Part shown: one piece after another, positions 17,374 through 26,810 of the stretch
Layout of the letters: each line of letters starts with the position of its first letter
Position numbering within the stretch: the first letter of the stretch is position 1
DNA from: Desulfobacterales bacterium
GTDB lineage: Bacteria > Desulfobacterota > Desulfobacteria > Desulfobacterales > JAQWFD01
Reading direction: 5' to 3'
Length of the DNA stretch: 44,056 bases
NCBI GenBank assembly: GCA_028704555.1
Contig: JAQWFD010000035.1
Span: forward strand, 1 to 44,056
The notes under the pieces: generated by a model
What the model was told of the DNA's origin: nothing
Seen by the model: the letters and a program-made list of their open reading frames with translations, nothing else
Database searches by the model: none
Program-made: the position numbers and the translations under genes

Positions 17374-17404
17374 CGTAACCTTCCAGATACAAGGAGGATA
17401 GAAC

Positions 17405-17563
17405 ATGTTTCCGTTTTCGTTTGAGTGGGTATGGGACATGGCACATTACGTATTCCATGGCGGACTTTGGTACGCGCTTTCCATTATCGTTCTTGGCATG
17501 ACCTACTGTATTGTCAAAGCCGCGATCGATACCATGAAAGGAAAAGGCAGCCACAGCCATTAA
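17405..17563 (+). CDS. Small membrane protein (52 residues) at the end of the qrc operon
   Basis: ATG 17405 has an excellent AAGGAGG eight or so bases upstream. The product begins MFPFSFEWVWDMAHYVFHGG, has one hydrophobic helix (LWYALSIIVLGMTYCIV) and ends with a short basic, histidine-containing tail. The gene lies 31 bases after qrcD and immediately before the operon terminator, so co-expression is very likely. I do not know a named family; it could be a fifth, accessory or assembly subunit of Qrc (inference from context). It is short enough to be missed by automatic annotation. Confidence 0.85.
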   Translation: MFPFSFEWVWDMAHYVFHGGLWYALSIIVLGMTYCIVKAAIDTMKGKGSHSH

Positions 17564-17585
17564 ATACCGTACAGCGACCATCAAG

Positions 17586-17631
17586 AGCGCTGTTTCTCCC
17601 ACCACCGGCGGGATGAGGCAGCGCTTTTTTT
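17586..17631 (+). terminator. Rho-independent terminator of the qrc operon
   Basis: AGCGCTG (17586-17592) pairs with CAGCGCT (17619-17625), with inner G/C pairs between CCC and GGG blocks, and is followed by a run of seven T residues. It lies 23 bases after the small protein stop. Confidence 0.85.
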
Positions 17632-17781
17632 ATTGCCAGTTGGTTTGAGGTTCATATATAGTGCATTTTTAAGTAAATCTGTTGGAATCGATTATTTAAG
17701 GGCTTCGGTGAGAACTGGAGTTATTCTTGTTGAGACCTTAAATCTGAATATAGATAATGCATCATTTGTGAGAATGTCCGC

Positions 17782-19032
17782 ATGGATAAAATTATAGTCG
17801 AAGGGGGCAGCCCCCTTAAAGGTGAAGTCAGAATCAGCGGCGCAAAAAATGCGGCGCTTCCGATACTGGCCGCATCCCTCCTGACCGATGGCTGCTGCAC
17901 TTTTTCCAATGTTCCGCGTCTGAAAGATATCGAAAGTATCAACCTGCTGCTGGAGCATCTTGGCGCCAGGGTTGAAACCGAAATGGACCAGGTCCGGATT
18001 GATGGAAGCGGCCTGTACAATATGGAAGCCCCCTATGAGCTGGTTCGGAAAATGAGGGCATCCATTTTGGTGCTGGGCCCTTTGCTGGCCCGGCTGGGTA
18101 AGGCCCGGGTGTCCATGCCGGGGGGCTGTGCCATTGGCGCACGTCCGATCGATTTGCATCTCAGGGCGCTGGAACGTATGGGTGCATCGATTGAACTCCA
18201 TCACGGATATGTAGAGGCGACTGCGGACCGTTTGAAAGGCAATGAAATATATTTTGACATCGTTACGGTGACGGGTACGGAAAACCTGATGATGGCAGCG
18301 GTTCTGGCTGAAGGGGTTACGGTACTGAGAAATGCGGCATGTGAACCGGAAGTTGTGGCCCTGGCAGATGCCTTGAATCAGATGGGGGCAATAATCAGTG
18401 GTGCGGGAACATCCCGGATTACCATCGAAGGGGTTTGCAGTCTCCATCCGGTATCCATTTCAATTATTCCGGACCGTATCGAAGCCGGAACCTTTATGGT
18501 GGCCGCTGCCCTGACCCGGGGAGATATCACGCTGGTTGACTGTGATCCGAAGCACCTTGAAGCGGTTATTCATAAGCTGAGACTGACAGGGGCTGATATC
18601 CGCATCGGCACGAAGGATATCCGTGTCATGGGTGCCGATCTGATCAACAGCGTGGATGCCAAAACCTTGCCATATCCAGGGTTTCCCACAGATATGCAGG
18701 CCCAGTTCATGGTGTTGATGTCGGTAGCCAAAGGCCTCAGTATGATATCTGAAACCGTTTTTGAAAACCGGTTTATTCATGTCTGTGAGTTACGACGGAT
18801 GGGAGCGGATATAACGGTTACCGGCAAAACGGCTTTGGTCAAAGGCGTTTGCCATCTTTCCGGCGCGCCGGTGATGGCGACGGATTTGAGAGCAAGTGCC
18901 TCGCTGGTATTAGCCGGGCTTGTGGCTCACGGGACTACCGAGATCAATCGTGTTTATCATTTAGACCGTGGTTATGAAAATATTGAGAAAAAATTCTCCC
19001 AACTGGGTGCAGCAATACGACGAGTCAATTGA
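17782..19032 (+). CDS. murA: UDP-N-acetylglucosamine 1-carboxyvinyltransferase MurA
   Basis: The product is 416 residues, the normal length. MurA catalyses the first committed step of peptidoglycan synthesis, adding enolpyruvate from PEP to UDP-GlcNAc in the cytoplasm. The catalytic cysteine is present in [16 protein letters not shown] (C116), so the usual fosfomycin target residue is kept. The substrate-binding GAKNAALP (K22-N23) and the later [13 protein letters not shown] are also conserved. ATG 17782 is chosen because the protein then begins in the usual MDKIIVEGG way. The ribosome binding site is weak. It follows the qrc terminator and is probably its own transcript. Confidence 0.96.
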   Translation: MDKIIVEGGSPLKGEVRISGAKNAALPILAASLLTDGCCTFSNVPRLKDIESINLLLEHLGARVETEMDQVRIDGSGLYNMEAPYELVRKMRASILVLGPLLARLGKARVSMPGGCAIGARPIDLHLRALERMGASIELHHGYVEATADRLKGNEIYFDIVTVTGTENLMMAAVLAEGVTVLRNAACEPEVVALADALNQMGAIISGAGTSRITIEGVCSLHPVSISIIPDRIEAGTFMVAAALTRGDITLVDCDPKHLEAVIHKLRLTGADIRIGTKDIRVMGADLINSVDAKTLPYPGFPTDMQAQFMVLMSVAKGLSMISETVFENRFIHVCELRRMGADITVTGKTALVKGVCHLSGAPVMATDLRASASLVLAGLVAHGTTEINRVYHLDRGYENIEKKFSQLGAAIRRVN

Positions 19033-19180
19033 GACGGTTTTGTACAAAGAGCGGATTCCTTTGATCCTCTGATTCTGTGAATATAGTAAACGATGCTTTC
19101 TGATACGCTTCCTCCTGTTGATCGGACCGTCAGTAAATTATTTCATACGAGTTCATCATAAGGGATGTGACGTAGCTGCG

Positions 19181-21784
19181 ATGGCATGCCGCAACTATTA
19201 TTTTCGTCCGACGATTCCTCTGCTGCTGTCGATGATGGCGGGTATCATGATCGGAAAGATGTTTCCCGGGCATCCGGCCCCTGTGGCGTTCAGCGCTGTG
19301 GCCACCATCAGTGCGACTATCTGTTTTATCAACCGCAGCCGTTCTTCTTTCATGTTGCCGGTCATCGTTCTGGCAACCCTGGGCTATCTGCTGATTCAGC
19401 CGTGGGCTCATCCTTTCTTTCATGCCAGTCATATTACCCGTTATATGGATTCCCAAAAATGGAACATTATCGGTGAGGTATATGACCCGCCGGTTTTACG
19501 AAATCAGCGGCTGACATTTATATTGAAAACCTGTCAGCTTGAACGCGGCAGCGCGACGGTTGCTGTAACCGGTATGATCAGAGTTACCGTGGCATACGGC
19601 AACGTTCCGCTATCCCCCGGTGATCGGATATGGCTTCGGGGAAAGCTCAAACCCTTCAGAAACTTTAATAATCCTGGTGGATTTGACTATAAACGTTATA
19701 TGAAATTCAAGAGCGTTTGGGCATCGGTGTATGTGCGCGGGGATGATGTCCGAATTTTGAACAGTGCTCTGCATTCTGGAGCGCGCCGAATTTTTTTTCG
19801 GATTCGGACCCGGATAGGTGCCGTGATTGATCAGTCTTCCCGGGGAAATGCGAACCAGATTTTAAGGGCATTGATATTGGGCCAGAAACAGCAGCTGGAC
19901 CCAACGCTTCGAGACGCATTCAACCGATGCGGAATCGGGCACGTGCTGGCAATTTCCGGCCTTCATATCGGGGTGATCGCGATGTGGGCCTTCTTGTCGG
20001 GCAGGTGGGTGCTTTCGCGTTTCAAATGGTTTCTGTGGCACGCATGGGCCGAAAAAGGCGCTGCTGTTTTGGCGATGATTCCGGTGATTATGTACGGGAT
20101 GCTTTCGGGAATGTCGCCATCCACCCAGCGGGCAGTGATAATGGCGTGTGTGTTTTTAACGGCGATCTGTATTGAAAGGGATAACGACCCGGTCAATACA
20201 TTGGCCGTAGCCGCTTTGCTGATTTTAATTTTTCATCCCCCGTCTTTGTTTTCCGCCTCCTTTCAGCTTTCATTTTCAGCGGTTCTGGCTATCATCTGCG
20301 GAATGCCTGTCATGATAAAACTGACAAAATCCTCGATCAGCAGTCGATTTCGTTTCAAAGAAAAGCTGATTCGATTTGCGATGGTAACCGTATTGGCCAT
20401 GGCCGGAACGTTGCCGGTTGTGATGTGGTATTTTAATCAGGTCTCGCTGATCGGCCTGATGGTGAATCTGGTGGTGGTTCCGGTAATCGGGTCTCTGATT
20501 GTGCCATTTGGCCTGCTGGCGGTGATCATTAATCCCTTCAGCTCATGGGTGACCGCTGCGGTGCTGACGCTGTGCGATTATGTATTAAGGGCCGTTATCG
20601 ATGGGGTGATCTGGTGCTCGAAGTTACCGTTTGCCGCAGTTCATACGGTGACCCCGTCTGAAGGCGAAATCATCCTGTATTATGTAACCGGCTGGGCGGT
20701 TCTCCAGACGCTTGCCTTCTGTATCGACACCGGAAATCAATCGGATGATTCATGTGAGAATTTCGAGGCAAATTTTTACTCGAAGATGTATGGGGAATCA
20801 AAAAAGAATCGGCTCTCACGTATCGTCGATTCCTGCCGGTCGGCAAAGCAGAAAATCATAAGTTGCTTGTCCGGTCAGAAAATGATGCTCGGCATATGGG
20901 CTGTAATATTGGTTGCCGGCTGTCTGGATGTCTGTTATTATTTTAATAAACGATTCTGGCATGATGATCTGAGAGTGACGGTTCTGGACGTCGGACAGGG
21001 CAGCGCGGCGCTTCTGGAGTTTCCTGATGGATATAATATGATGATTGACGGAGGCGGCTACCCGGACAATTCCATGTTTGATATCGGGGCCAGAGTAATC
21101 GCCCCCTGTCTGTGGCGAAAAAAAATCAACACTATCGATACGCTGATCGTCTCGCATCCGGACAGTGATCATCTGAACGGTTTGTTATATATCGCAGAAA
21201 ATTTTCATGTCAAGACCATATGGACCAACAGTGAGCCGTCAGATAGCGCGGGCTATCGTCAGCTCATGAAAACAATCGATACGCATGATATTGATTTTCC
21301 GGCGTATCGGGATTTGCCACGTCATCAAACCATAAACAATGTACATCTTGATATACTTTATCCTCCGCAGGATTTTCTGAAATTCAGGGAACAGGATAAA
21401 TGGCGAAATACGAACAATAACAGCATGGTGGTCAAACTTTCATACGGTAGTGTATCTTTGCTTTTCCCGGGGGATATCGAAGCCAGGGCCGAAAAAGAAC
21501 TGGTTCGAATCGCAGGTAAAAATCTTAAAAGTACGGTGCTGCTTTCACCTCATCACGGCAGTGCTTCATCCAGTAGTCAGATGTTTCTGGAACAGGTTGA
21601 TCCGGATATCGTAGTGGTTCCGGGATGCGTAAGCCGTTTTCTTGCGTCACCGGATCCAAGAATGATCGGTCGATATCGTCTGCGGGGCGCTGAGGTGTTC
21701 AATACCCGGCGAAATGGGGCGATACGCTTGACAACCGATTCGAAAACGTTGAAAATTAAACCACGCGTTTCTCCTTCCGGTTGA
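19181..21784 (+). CDS. comEC: DNA uptake channel protein ComEC/Rec2
   Basis: The product is 867 residues from ATG 19181; a TTG at 19118 in the same frame would add 21 unconvincing residues. The order is the full ComEC layout: N-terminal DUF4131 region with several helices, an OB-like soluble part (LSPGDRIWLRGKLKPF, then NPGGFDYKRYM), the central competence-domain channel (RCGIGHVLAISGLHIGVIA), and a C-terminal metallo-beta-lactamase-like domain (LDVGQGSAALLEF, SHPDSDHLNGL, LLSPHHGSASS). The DxDH and histidine residues of the lactamase-like part are kept, so it may be catalytically active on the non-transported strand. ComEC moves single-stranded DNA across the inner membrane. No other competence genes are in the window. 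Confidence 0.92.
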   Translation: MACRNYYFRPTIPLLLSMMAGIMIGKMFPGHPAPVAFSAVATISATICFINRSRSSFMLPVIVLATLGYLLIQPWAHPFFHASHITRYMDSQKWNIIGEVYDPPVLRNQRLTFILKTCQLERGSATVAVTGMIRVTVAYGNVPLSPGDRIWLRGKLKPFRNFNNPGGFDYKRYMKFKSVWASVYVRGDDVRILNSALHSGARRIFFRIRTRIGAVIDQSSRGNANQILRALILGQKQQLDPTLRDAFNRCGIGHVLAISGLHIGVIAMWAFLSGRWVLSRFKWFLWHAWAEKGAAVLAMIPVIMYGMLSGMSPSTQRAVIMACVFLTAICIERDNDPVNTLAVAALLILIFHPPSLFSASFQLSFSAVLAIICGMPVMIKLTKSSISSRFRFKEKLIRFAMVTVLAMAGTLPVVMWYFNQVSLIGLMVNLVVVPVIGSLIVPFGLLAVIINPFSSWVTAAVLTLCDYVLRAVIDGVIWCSKLPFAAVHTVTPSEGEIILYYVTGWAVLQTLAFCIDTGNQSDDSCENFEANFYSKMYGESKKNRLSRIVDSCRSAKQKIISCLSGQKMMLGIWAVILVAGCLDVCYYFNKRFWHDDLRVTVLDVGQGSAALLEFPDGYNMMIDGGGYPDNSMFDIGARVIAPCLWRKKINTIDTLIVSHPDSDHLNGLLYIAENFHVKTIWTNSEPSDSAGYRQLMKTIDTHDIDFPAYRDLPRHQTINNVHLDILYPPQDFLKFREQDKWRNTNNNSMVVKLSYGSVSLLFPGDIEARAEKELVRIAGKNLKSTVLLSPHHGSASSSSQMFLEQVDPDIVVVPGCVSRFLASPDPRMIGRYRLRGAEVFNTRRNGAIRLTTDSKTLKIKPRVSPSG

Positions 21785-21835
21785 ATTTGTCGTCAGGGCA
21801 TTATTTTTGTCGAGGCCCTATCGTCGGCATAAGCC

Positions 21836-21942
21836 GTTGTTCAAACATAACTGTAACATTGTAATGTCGTAACCGGCATATCAGGGGCTGTAACGAAATG
21901 GTTAGAAATGTAATGGTTATTTCGTAACGGCCTCTGAACAAC
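21836..21942. repeat. 107-bp palindromic element with 8-bp terminal inverted repeats
   Basis: The ends GTTGTTCA and TGAACAAC are perfect inverted repeats. Inside, TCAGGGGCTGTAACGAAAT (21881-21899) pairs with 21919-21937 with only three mismatches over 19 bases. Several GTAAC/GTAATG blocks recur within it. It lies between comEC and the next gene. It could be a small non-autonomous mobile element or a structured RNA leader. Confidence 0.6.
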
Positions 21943-21972
21943 AGATATAAAAGGATTTGATTTTATAACGAC

Positions 21973-22773
21973 GTGAGCTGTACAATCAATTTTGAAGCAC
22001 TGTACCGCAAGTATAACAAAAAACAGTACATTCATCCGGATCCTCTTGAATTTCTTTTTCACTATCAATGTCTCTGCGATCGCGAAATCGTCGCAATGGT
22101 GGCCTCATCACTGGCATATGGAAATGTGAAACAAATCTTGAACAGTGTGTCCCGGGTTCTTGAAAAACTGGGCCCGACTCCATCGCAATTTTTGAAGCAG
22201 GCGTCCCGAAAAACGTTATGTGATACCTTGAAAGGGTTTAAACACCGGTTTGCAACCGGGGATCAGGTTGCCACGCTGCTGATGGGATTAAAACGGGCCA
22301 TTGAGATACACGGATCGCTTTACAGTTGTTTTTTGAACGGATTCAGTTCGAATGACGCAACGATACTTCCTGCCCTGTCACGTTATATCCGTGTTTTGAC
22401 AGATGAAGGCCGAAATGATCCGGGTCATCTGATTCCTCTTCCCGATCGCGGAAGCGCATGTAAGCGATTGAATCTTTTTCTGCGGTGGATGGTTCGTAAA
22501 GATGAGGTGGACCCGGGGGGATGGGATGCCGTGCCGGAGTCGAAACTGATTGTGCCTGTAGATACCCATATGCACCGGATTTGCCTGGAAATAGGTTTTA
22601 CCACGCGGCGGCAGGCTGATATGAGAACGGCACTTGACATTACCACGGCCTTTAAGGCCATAGCGCCCGAAGATCCGGTCCGGTATGATTTCTCGCTTAC
22701 TCGCCTTGGAATTAGAAAAAATATTGACATCGGTCATTGGATAACGACTGCCAAATCAACAGACGACTGCTGA
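21973..22773 (+). CDS. TIGR02757 (DUF2400) family protein
   Basis: The product is 266 residues from GTG 21973. The overall pattern fits TIGR02757, a conserved family of unknown biochemical role: DPLEFLFHYQCLCDREIVA and ASSLAYGNVKQI near the N-terminus, LFLRWMVRKDEVDPGGWD, and LIVPVDTHMHRICLEIG near the C-terminus. The C-terminal third recalls helix-hairpin-helix base-excision glycosylases, so a DNA-repair link has been suspected for the family; that is not shown here. There is no close ribosome binding site (AAAGGA lies about 17 bases upstream), so the true start could differ. Confidence 0.8.
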   Translation: MSCTINFEALYRKYNKKQYIHPDPLEFLFHYQCLCDREIVAMVASSLAYGNVKQILNSVSRVLEKLGPTPSQFLKQASRKTLCDTLKGFKHRFATGDQVATLLMGLKRAIEIHGSLYSCFLNGFSSNDATILPALSRYIRVLTDEGRNDPGHLIPLPDRGSACKRLNLFLRWMVRKDEVDPGGWDAVPESKLIVPVDTHMHRICLEIGFTTRRQADMRTALDITTAFKAIAPEDPVRYDFSLTRLGIRKNIDIGHWITTAKSTDDC

Positions 22774-22920
22774 CGCACGACGCAAGGCTCACGACTCACG
22801 ACTCACGCCAGTCATGATGACATGGCTGCCCCCCCCGGTTACATGGTTTTGCAAGTGTGCATCTGTTTTGTAACGATAACAAACGAATCCATAAATTTTA
22901 TTTTGATACGCGAGGTTATT
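22774..22920. other. Intergenic spacer with short tandem repeat
   Basis: The sequence CTCACGA is repeated in tandem around 22790-22808, and a run of eight C residues follows near 22829. The in-frame extension of prkA upstream of 22921 crosses this region but looks non-coding. Confidence 0.4.
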
Positions 22921-24981
22921 ATGACAATTATGAATCATAAATCGCTTGCCGTTCATCTGTCAGAGGTTAAGAACAAAAATCTGAGGTTTGAAAACGCTTT
23001 TCAGTCGATATCCAGAATGATTTTGGAACATGATTTCGAGAAAGTGGTGGTCAACGGGAAAACAACTTACGATTTTAAAATTTTTCGTACGGGTAAAAAA
23101 CATATTGTCGGGATGTATGATGAGGTCAACAGCTTTGTATCCTATGTGAAAGATGCGGCCGAGGGCGGATCATCCAAGGAAATGGCCTTCGTCCTGGTTG
23201 GAGAACCGGGAAACGGGAAAACATTTTTTGTTGATTTTTTATGCGGCAAATATCGCGGTTATCTTGCCAAGCCACCAAATCGCCGTTACACCTTTAAATT
23301 TATCAATATGGACCGGCTTGAGGGATATGGGAGAATCAAGATTGTCGAATCTCAGACCTACGAAGATCCTGTGATTCTGGCGATGAACCTTTATGACGAT
23401 CCGGATGAAACGCTACGATTTTTATCGGAAACAGCCGGCTTTACCGATTCGGAAATTGAGACATTGTATGAAAATTATCGCCCGTTGGCAGCATGCACCG
23501 GATATATTTGGAATGATATCCGGAATTTTACCAATGGCGATATAAATGAAATGCTCAAATTTGTGGAGATTTTTCCGGTTCCTCTGACCGAAAGCCTGGG
23601 GACGGTGACGGGAAAATATCCGGCAAAAGATAAAATAACCTCATCAGCTGTTGATTTGCTTGGCGAAGAATCCATTCAGCGACTGCTTCACATTACCGAT
23701 ACCAATAATCCCTACCGGTTTGATCTGAGACGTGGCGCATTGGCGAGGGTAGCTGGCGGGGGCATTCATTTCAGTGATGAGATATATAAAAACAAAAAAG
23801 ATCTGGTTCAGGTATATCTGGGCGTTATCCAGAATCGTGTGATTGAAATTGACGGATACAAGTGGCCGATTGACACGCTGGTGATTGCTACCAGCAACAA
23901 CTCCGAGTTTAACCGGTTCCTGTCGGAAAAAGAAGAGGCGCCCATTATTGACCGTTGTCGGATCTGTTATGTGTCTCACAACACCAATTACAAGCTGCAG
24001 GAAAAGCTGACATCCTATGCGATTGGAAGCGATACCAAAACGACATTGAGCCGTGAGTTTCTGCATCAGGACCCAAACCTGAATTACGCCGCTTCGGTAG
24101 CGATCGTGATGTCAAGACTTCCCCGGTCAGAGAAGCTCACCCCCATTGAGACCATGAAACTGGCTGCCGGCGAAGTGGCCGGAGAAAAAAGCATCAAGAC
24201 GCTGGCAGAAGTCATCGATACGCTGAATCAGAATCCGGATATCACCCGGCGGTTTGGTCAGAGTGGCCTGGGCCAGAGGAACCTTGGGCGGTCCGTTCAG
24301 CTGCTGGTGGAAAGTTCCGAGACCAATGAAGGCCAGTGCATGTTTGCTTACGATATCTTTAAAACATTGGAACGGGTGGTACTCGATTATGTTTCCGATG
24401 CCAATAACAGAACAAAATATCTCGAAGATATCAAGCTGGCCAAAGGGCTGTACCGGGAACGGATTATGACCGAGATGTTTAATGCCTATATGGATGAACC
24501 GTTTGCTATCCGCAAAGATGTGATGAATTACGTGAACATGATTATCGGTATCGATGCGGAAAATCTCGGGCCGGATAAGATGTGGAAGTACAAGGATCCT
24601 CAGACCGGTGAACTCAAGGCAATGAAGATCGATGAACGTTATATCCGTAATGTGGAAGAGCGGCTGGGATTGAAAACAGATGAGCGCAGGGAAACGTTCA
24701 GAACGTCGATCCGAAAGATTTACGGTCAGAAAATCTCCGTGGACCCGAATTATGATTTTATGGATAACCTTGAACTGGTCAAGGCGGTGACCGATGTACG
24801 GCTCAAGTCGGATATCGCAGGGGCAGGAAGTCTTATCGGTGCACTGGCCAACCGGACCAACGAGGAAAACCAGAAGCTTTACGATCGAATGGTCAATACC
24901 ATGCTGAATAAACTGGGTTACTGTCGAACCTGTGCGCAGAAGACCATTGAGTATTTCTGCACTCAGGAAGATGAACAATAG
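22921..24981 (+). CDS. prkA: PrkA-family AAA+ serine kinase/protease, paralog 1
   Basis: The product is 686 residues from ATG 22921, which has GAGG nine bases upstream; the open frame extends upstream but without coding character. Walker A is intact (GEPGNGKT, residues 94-101). A Walker B-like stretch lies in GGIHFSDEIYKNKKDL. The C-terminal half is the PrkA-specific domain (YRERIMTEMFNAYMDEPF). PrkA proteins were described as serine protein kinases, and Bacillus PrkA more recently as an ATP-dependent protease; they are induced in starvation and sporulation. The position where PrkA proteins carry, as I recall, a CPxHEEP...CPxC metal-site-like motif seems to lack it here (YEDPVILAM and AACTGYIW). 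It leads the prkA-yeaH-spoVR-prkA2 group. Confidence 0.9.
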   Translation: MTIMNHKSLAVHLSEVKNKNLRFENAFQSISRMILEHDFEKVVVNGKTTYDFKIFRTGKKHIVGMYDEVNSFVSYVKDAAEGGSSKEMAFVLVGEPGNGKTFFVDFLCGKYRGYLAKPPNRRYTFKFINMDRLEGYGRIKIVESQTYEDPVILAMNLYDDPDETLRFLSETAGFTDSEIETLYENYRPLAACTGYIWNDIRNFTNGDINEMLKFVEIFPVPLTESLGTVTGKYPAKDKITSSAVDLLGEESIQRLLHITDTNNPYRFDLRRGALARVAGGGIHFSDEIYKNKKDLVQVYLGVIQNRVIEIDGYKWPIDTLVIATSNNSEFNRFLSEKEEAPIIDRCRICYVSHNTNYKLQEKLTSYAIGSDTKTTLSREFLHQDPNLNYAASVAIVMSRLPRSEKLTPIETMKLAAGEVAGEKSIKTLAEVIDTLNQNPDITRRFGQSGLGQRNLGRSVQLLVESSETNEGQCMFAYDIFKTLERVVLDYVSDANNRTKYLEDIKLAKGLYRERIMTEMFNAYMDEPFAIRKDVMNYVNMIIGIDAENLGPDKMWKYKDPQTGELKAMKIDERYIRNVEERLGLKTDERRETFRTSIRKIYGQKISVDPNYDFMDNLELVKAVTDVRLKSDIAGAGSLIGALANRTNEENQKLYDRMVNTMLNKLGYCRTCAQKTIEYFCTQEDEQ

Positions 24982-25366
24982 GCCGGGGTCGTTCCAGTAA
25001 TAATGAATTCGTAAAAAATTAAAATTGAGATGGCAAAGTGAAAAGTTCAAGTTCAAGGCGACGCGAATTCCATGGAATGAGGCGTACTGATTTACGTCGC
25101 AGTGACCATGGAATGAAGCGCAACGCTCATGGCCTTTTTTACGACGCTGTTAATAATAATTTAAGCGTATAGGGCGTTTCAATTTTTTTAATCTGTTTTA
25201 TCAGTTGGTCATAGACCGAGGTGCGCTGACTTTGCTTCCTTGAGGATGTTATAAGATAAAAGACTCTTGCTTCTTGGCTTTTGTCTCAAACGAAGTGCTC
25301 CTCCAGCGATAGCGCGCCTAAGTCCGCCCGCAGGGTGCCAATCCATTCAACTAATGGTTATCATTC
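24982..25366. other. 385-base gap between prkA and yeaH
   Basis: No gene is visible. The left part has two near-identical CCATGGAATGA blocks (about 25070 and 25114) flanked by GCG/CGC arms and GACG/CGTC repeats. The right part is the dispersed repeat copy B, which ends 31 bases before the yeaH ATG. This is an unusually long break inside a group that is otherwise tightly packed. Confidence 0.6.
25189..25335 (+). repeat. Dispersed repeat, copy B
   Basis: Related to 2421-2569 in the same orientation; the core is 25230-25335. Conserved blocks include TTTATCAGT, CTTTGCTTC, ATAAGATAAAAGA, TCAAACGAAGTGC, CCAGCGATAG and GCCCGCAGGG. It forms the immediate upstream region of yeaH. Confidence 0.75.
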
Positions 25367-26752
25367 ATGACAAAGAATCGGCTGTTTCATTTATATCAGA
25401 TTATGCGGCAAAAGGGCATGCCTTCAGATCAGGATCTGAAAATGCGTCTCGAATTCGATTACAAAGGGACTCATGATATTGAGGGCACCTCCAGAGAATC
25501 TGAAAGACACCTCATGGTAACCGACAAAGAGCGGTTCTATGAATATGATGATCTTAATGGGTTTGAAAAATTTCGACCCCAATGGTCTCATGGCACCAGC
25601 CTCAGTACAATTGATGAACTGCTGGAGCGGGACCGTCAGAGAGAAAAAGACGGGTTTTCCAGAAAAATTCGTATCGGCCGTCTCATAAAACCCGGAAAAG
25701 ATCAAAAAGACAAGGTCGTGGTAGTTCCCAGTACTGTGGAAGAAAAATTTATCCATGACCGATTGCCCGACGCCGATGAAGAGCAGGAAGCCTCGGGTGG
25801 TTCCGGAGAAGGGGAGGAAGGAGAGGTTATCGGTCAGCAGCCGGTGCAGCAACCCGGACAGGCCGGAGCCGGCGAGGGAGGCGAGGGAGGCGGCGGGAAG
25901 CACGAGATAGAATCCAGTGCGTATGATCTGGGGAAAATTCTTACGGAGAACTTTGAGCTGCCCAACCTGAAAGACAAAGGTAAAAAACGCTCATTTGCCC
26001 GTTACATCTATGAAATGACCGATAAAAATCGCGGATTCGGACAAATTCTCGACAAAAAGGCGACGTTAAAAAAAATTTTGGAGACCAATATCAGTCTGGG
26101 CAATATTCCGGATCTTTATCGGATAGATCCGACCGGCTTTCTTATCTCACCTGCCGATAAAGTGTATCGGATACTTTCCCGGGAAAAGGAGTATCAGTCA
26201 CGGGCCATGGTGTTCTTTCTCAGAGACTATTCCGGTTCGATGGGGGGCAAATGTACGGATCTGGTGGTGACCCAGCATGTGTTCATTTACAGCTGGCTGC
26301 TGTATCAATACGCTCAGCATGTGGCGTCCCGCTTTATATTACACGACACAGACGCTTTGGAAGTACCTGATTTTTATACATATTATAATTCAAAAGTTGC
26401 CGGTGGCACAAAGGTGGCCTCAGCGTATCGGCTGGTTAACGAAATCGTGGAAAAGGAAAATCTGGCTCAGGATTATAACATATATATATTTCACGGGACA
26501 GACGGAGATGACTGGGACACGTATGGCAAGGAAACCGTGCCGGAACTCAAAAAAATGCTGTCTTATTCAAACCGGGTCGGGATTACGATTGCAGAGCATG
26601 CCTATGTGGGGGAAACCCGGACAGAAGTTGAAAAATATCTGATTCGATCGGGAGTGCTTGAAGACAAACCGGATTTGATACGGCTCGATGTCATGCATGA
26701 AGAAGCGGATGAACCCCGTCTGATTGAAGGAATTAAGCGCCTCATATCATGA
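25367..26752 (+). CDS. yeaH: YeaH/YhbH family protein (DUF444, VWA-like)
   Basis: A 461-residue protein of the family encoded next to prkA in many bacteria (E. coli YeaH, Bacillus YhbH). The C-terminal half has a von Willebrand A-like fold with a metal-ion-dependent adhesion motif DYSGSMGG (D287) and the later YIFHGTDGDDW. Between the halves is a low-complexity linker rich in glycine, glutamate and glutamine (about residues 138-182: EEQEASGGSGEGEEGE and following). ATG 25367 has no good ribosome binding site; expression may depend on the repeat just upstream. It probably works as a partner or substrate of PrkA in stress and starvation responses (context and family knowledge). Confidence 0.9.
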   Translation: MTKNRLFHLYQIMRQKGMPSDQDLKMRLEFDYKGTHDIEGTSRESERHLMVTDKERFYEYDDLNGFEKFRPQWSHGTSLSTIDELLERDRQREKDGFSRKIRIGRLIKPGKDQKDKVVVVPSTVEEKFIHDRLPDADEEQEASGGSGEGEEGEVIGQQPVQQPGQAGAGEGGEGGGGKHEIESSAYDLGKILTENFELPNLKDKGKKRSFARYIYEMTDKNRGFGQILDKKATLKKILETNISLGNIPDLYRIDPTGFLISPADKVYRILSREKEYQSRAMVFFLRDYSGSMGGKCTDLVVTQHVFIYSWLLYQYAQHVASRFILHDTDALEVPDFYTYYNSKVAGGTKVASAYRLVNEIVEKENLAQDYNIYIFHGTDGDDWDTYGKETVPELKKMLSYSNRVGITIAEHAYVGETRTEVEKYLIRSGVLEDKPDLIRLDVMHEEADEPRLIEGIKRLIS

Positions 26753-26810
26753 TCTCAGAAGGTCAAAACGGTTTGCCATAACCCGAATCTTACCGACAGC
26801 GGGGATACTC

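Noticed and set aside
24127..25056. A 309-residue minus-strand frame opposite prkA
   Set aside because: It is antisense to the well-supported PrkA coding sequence and shows no domain.
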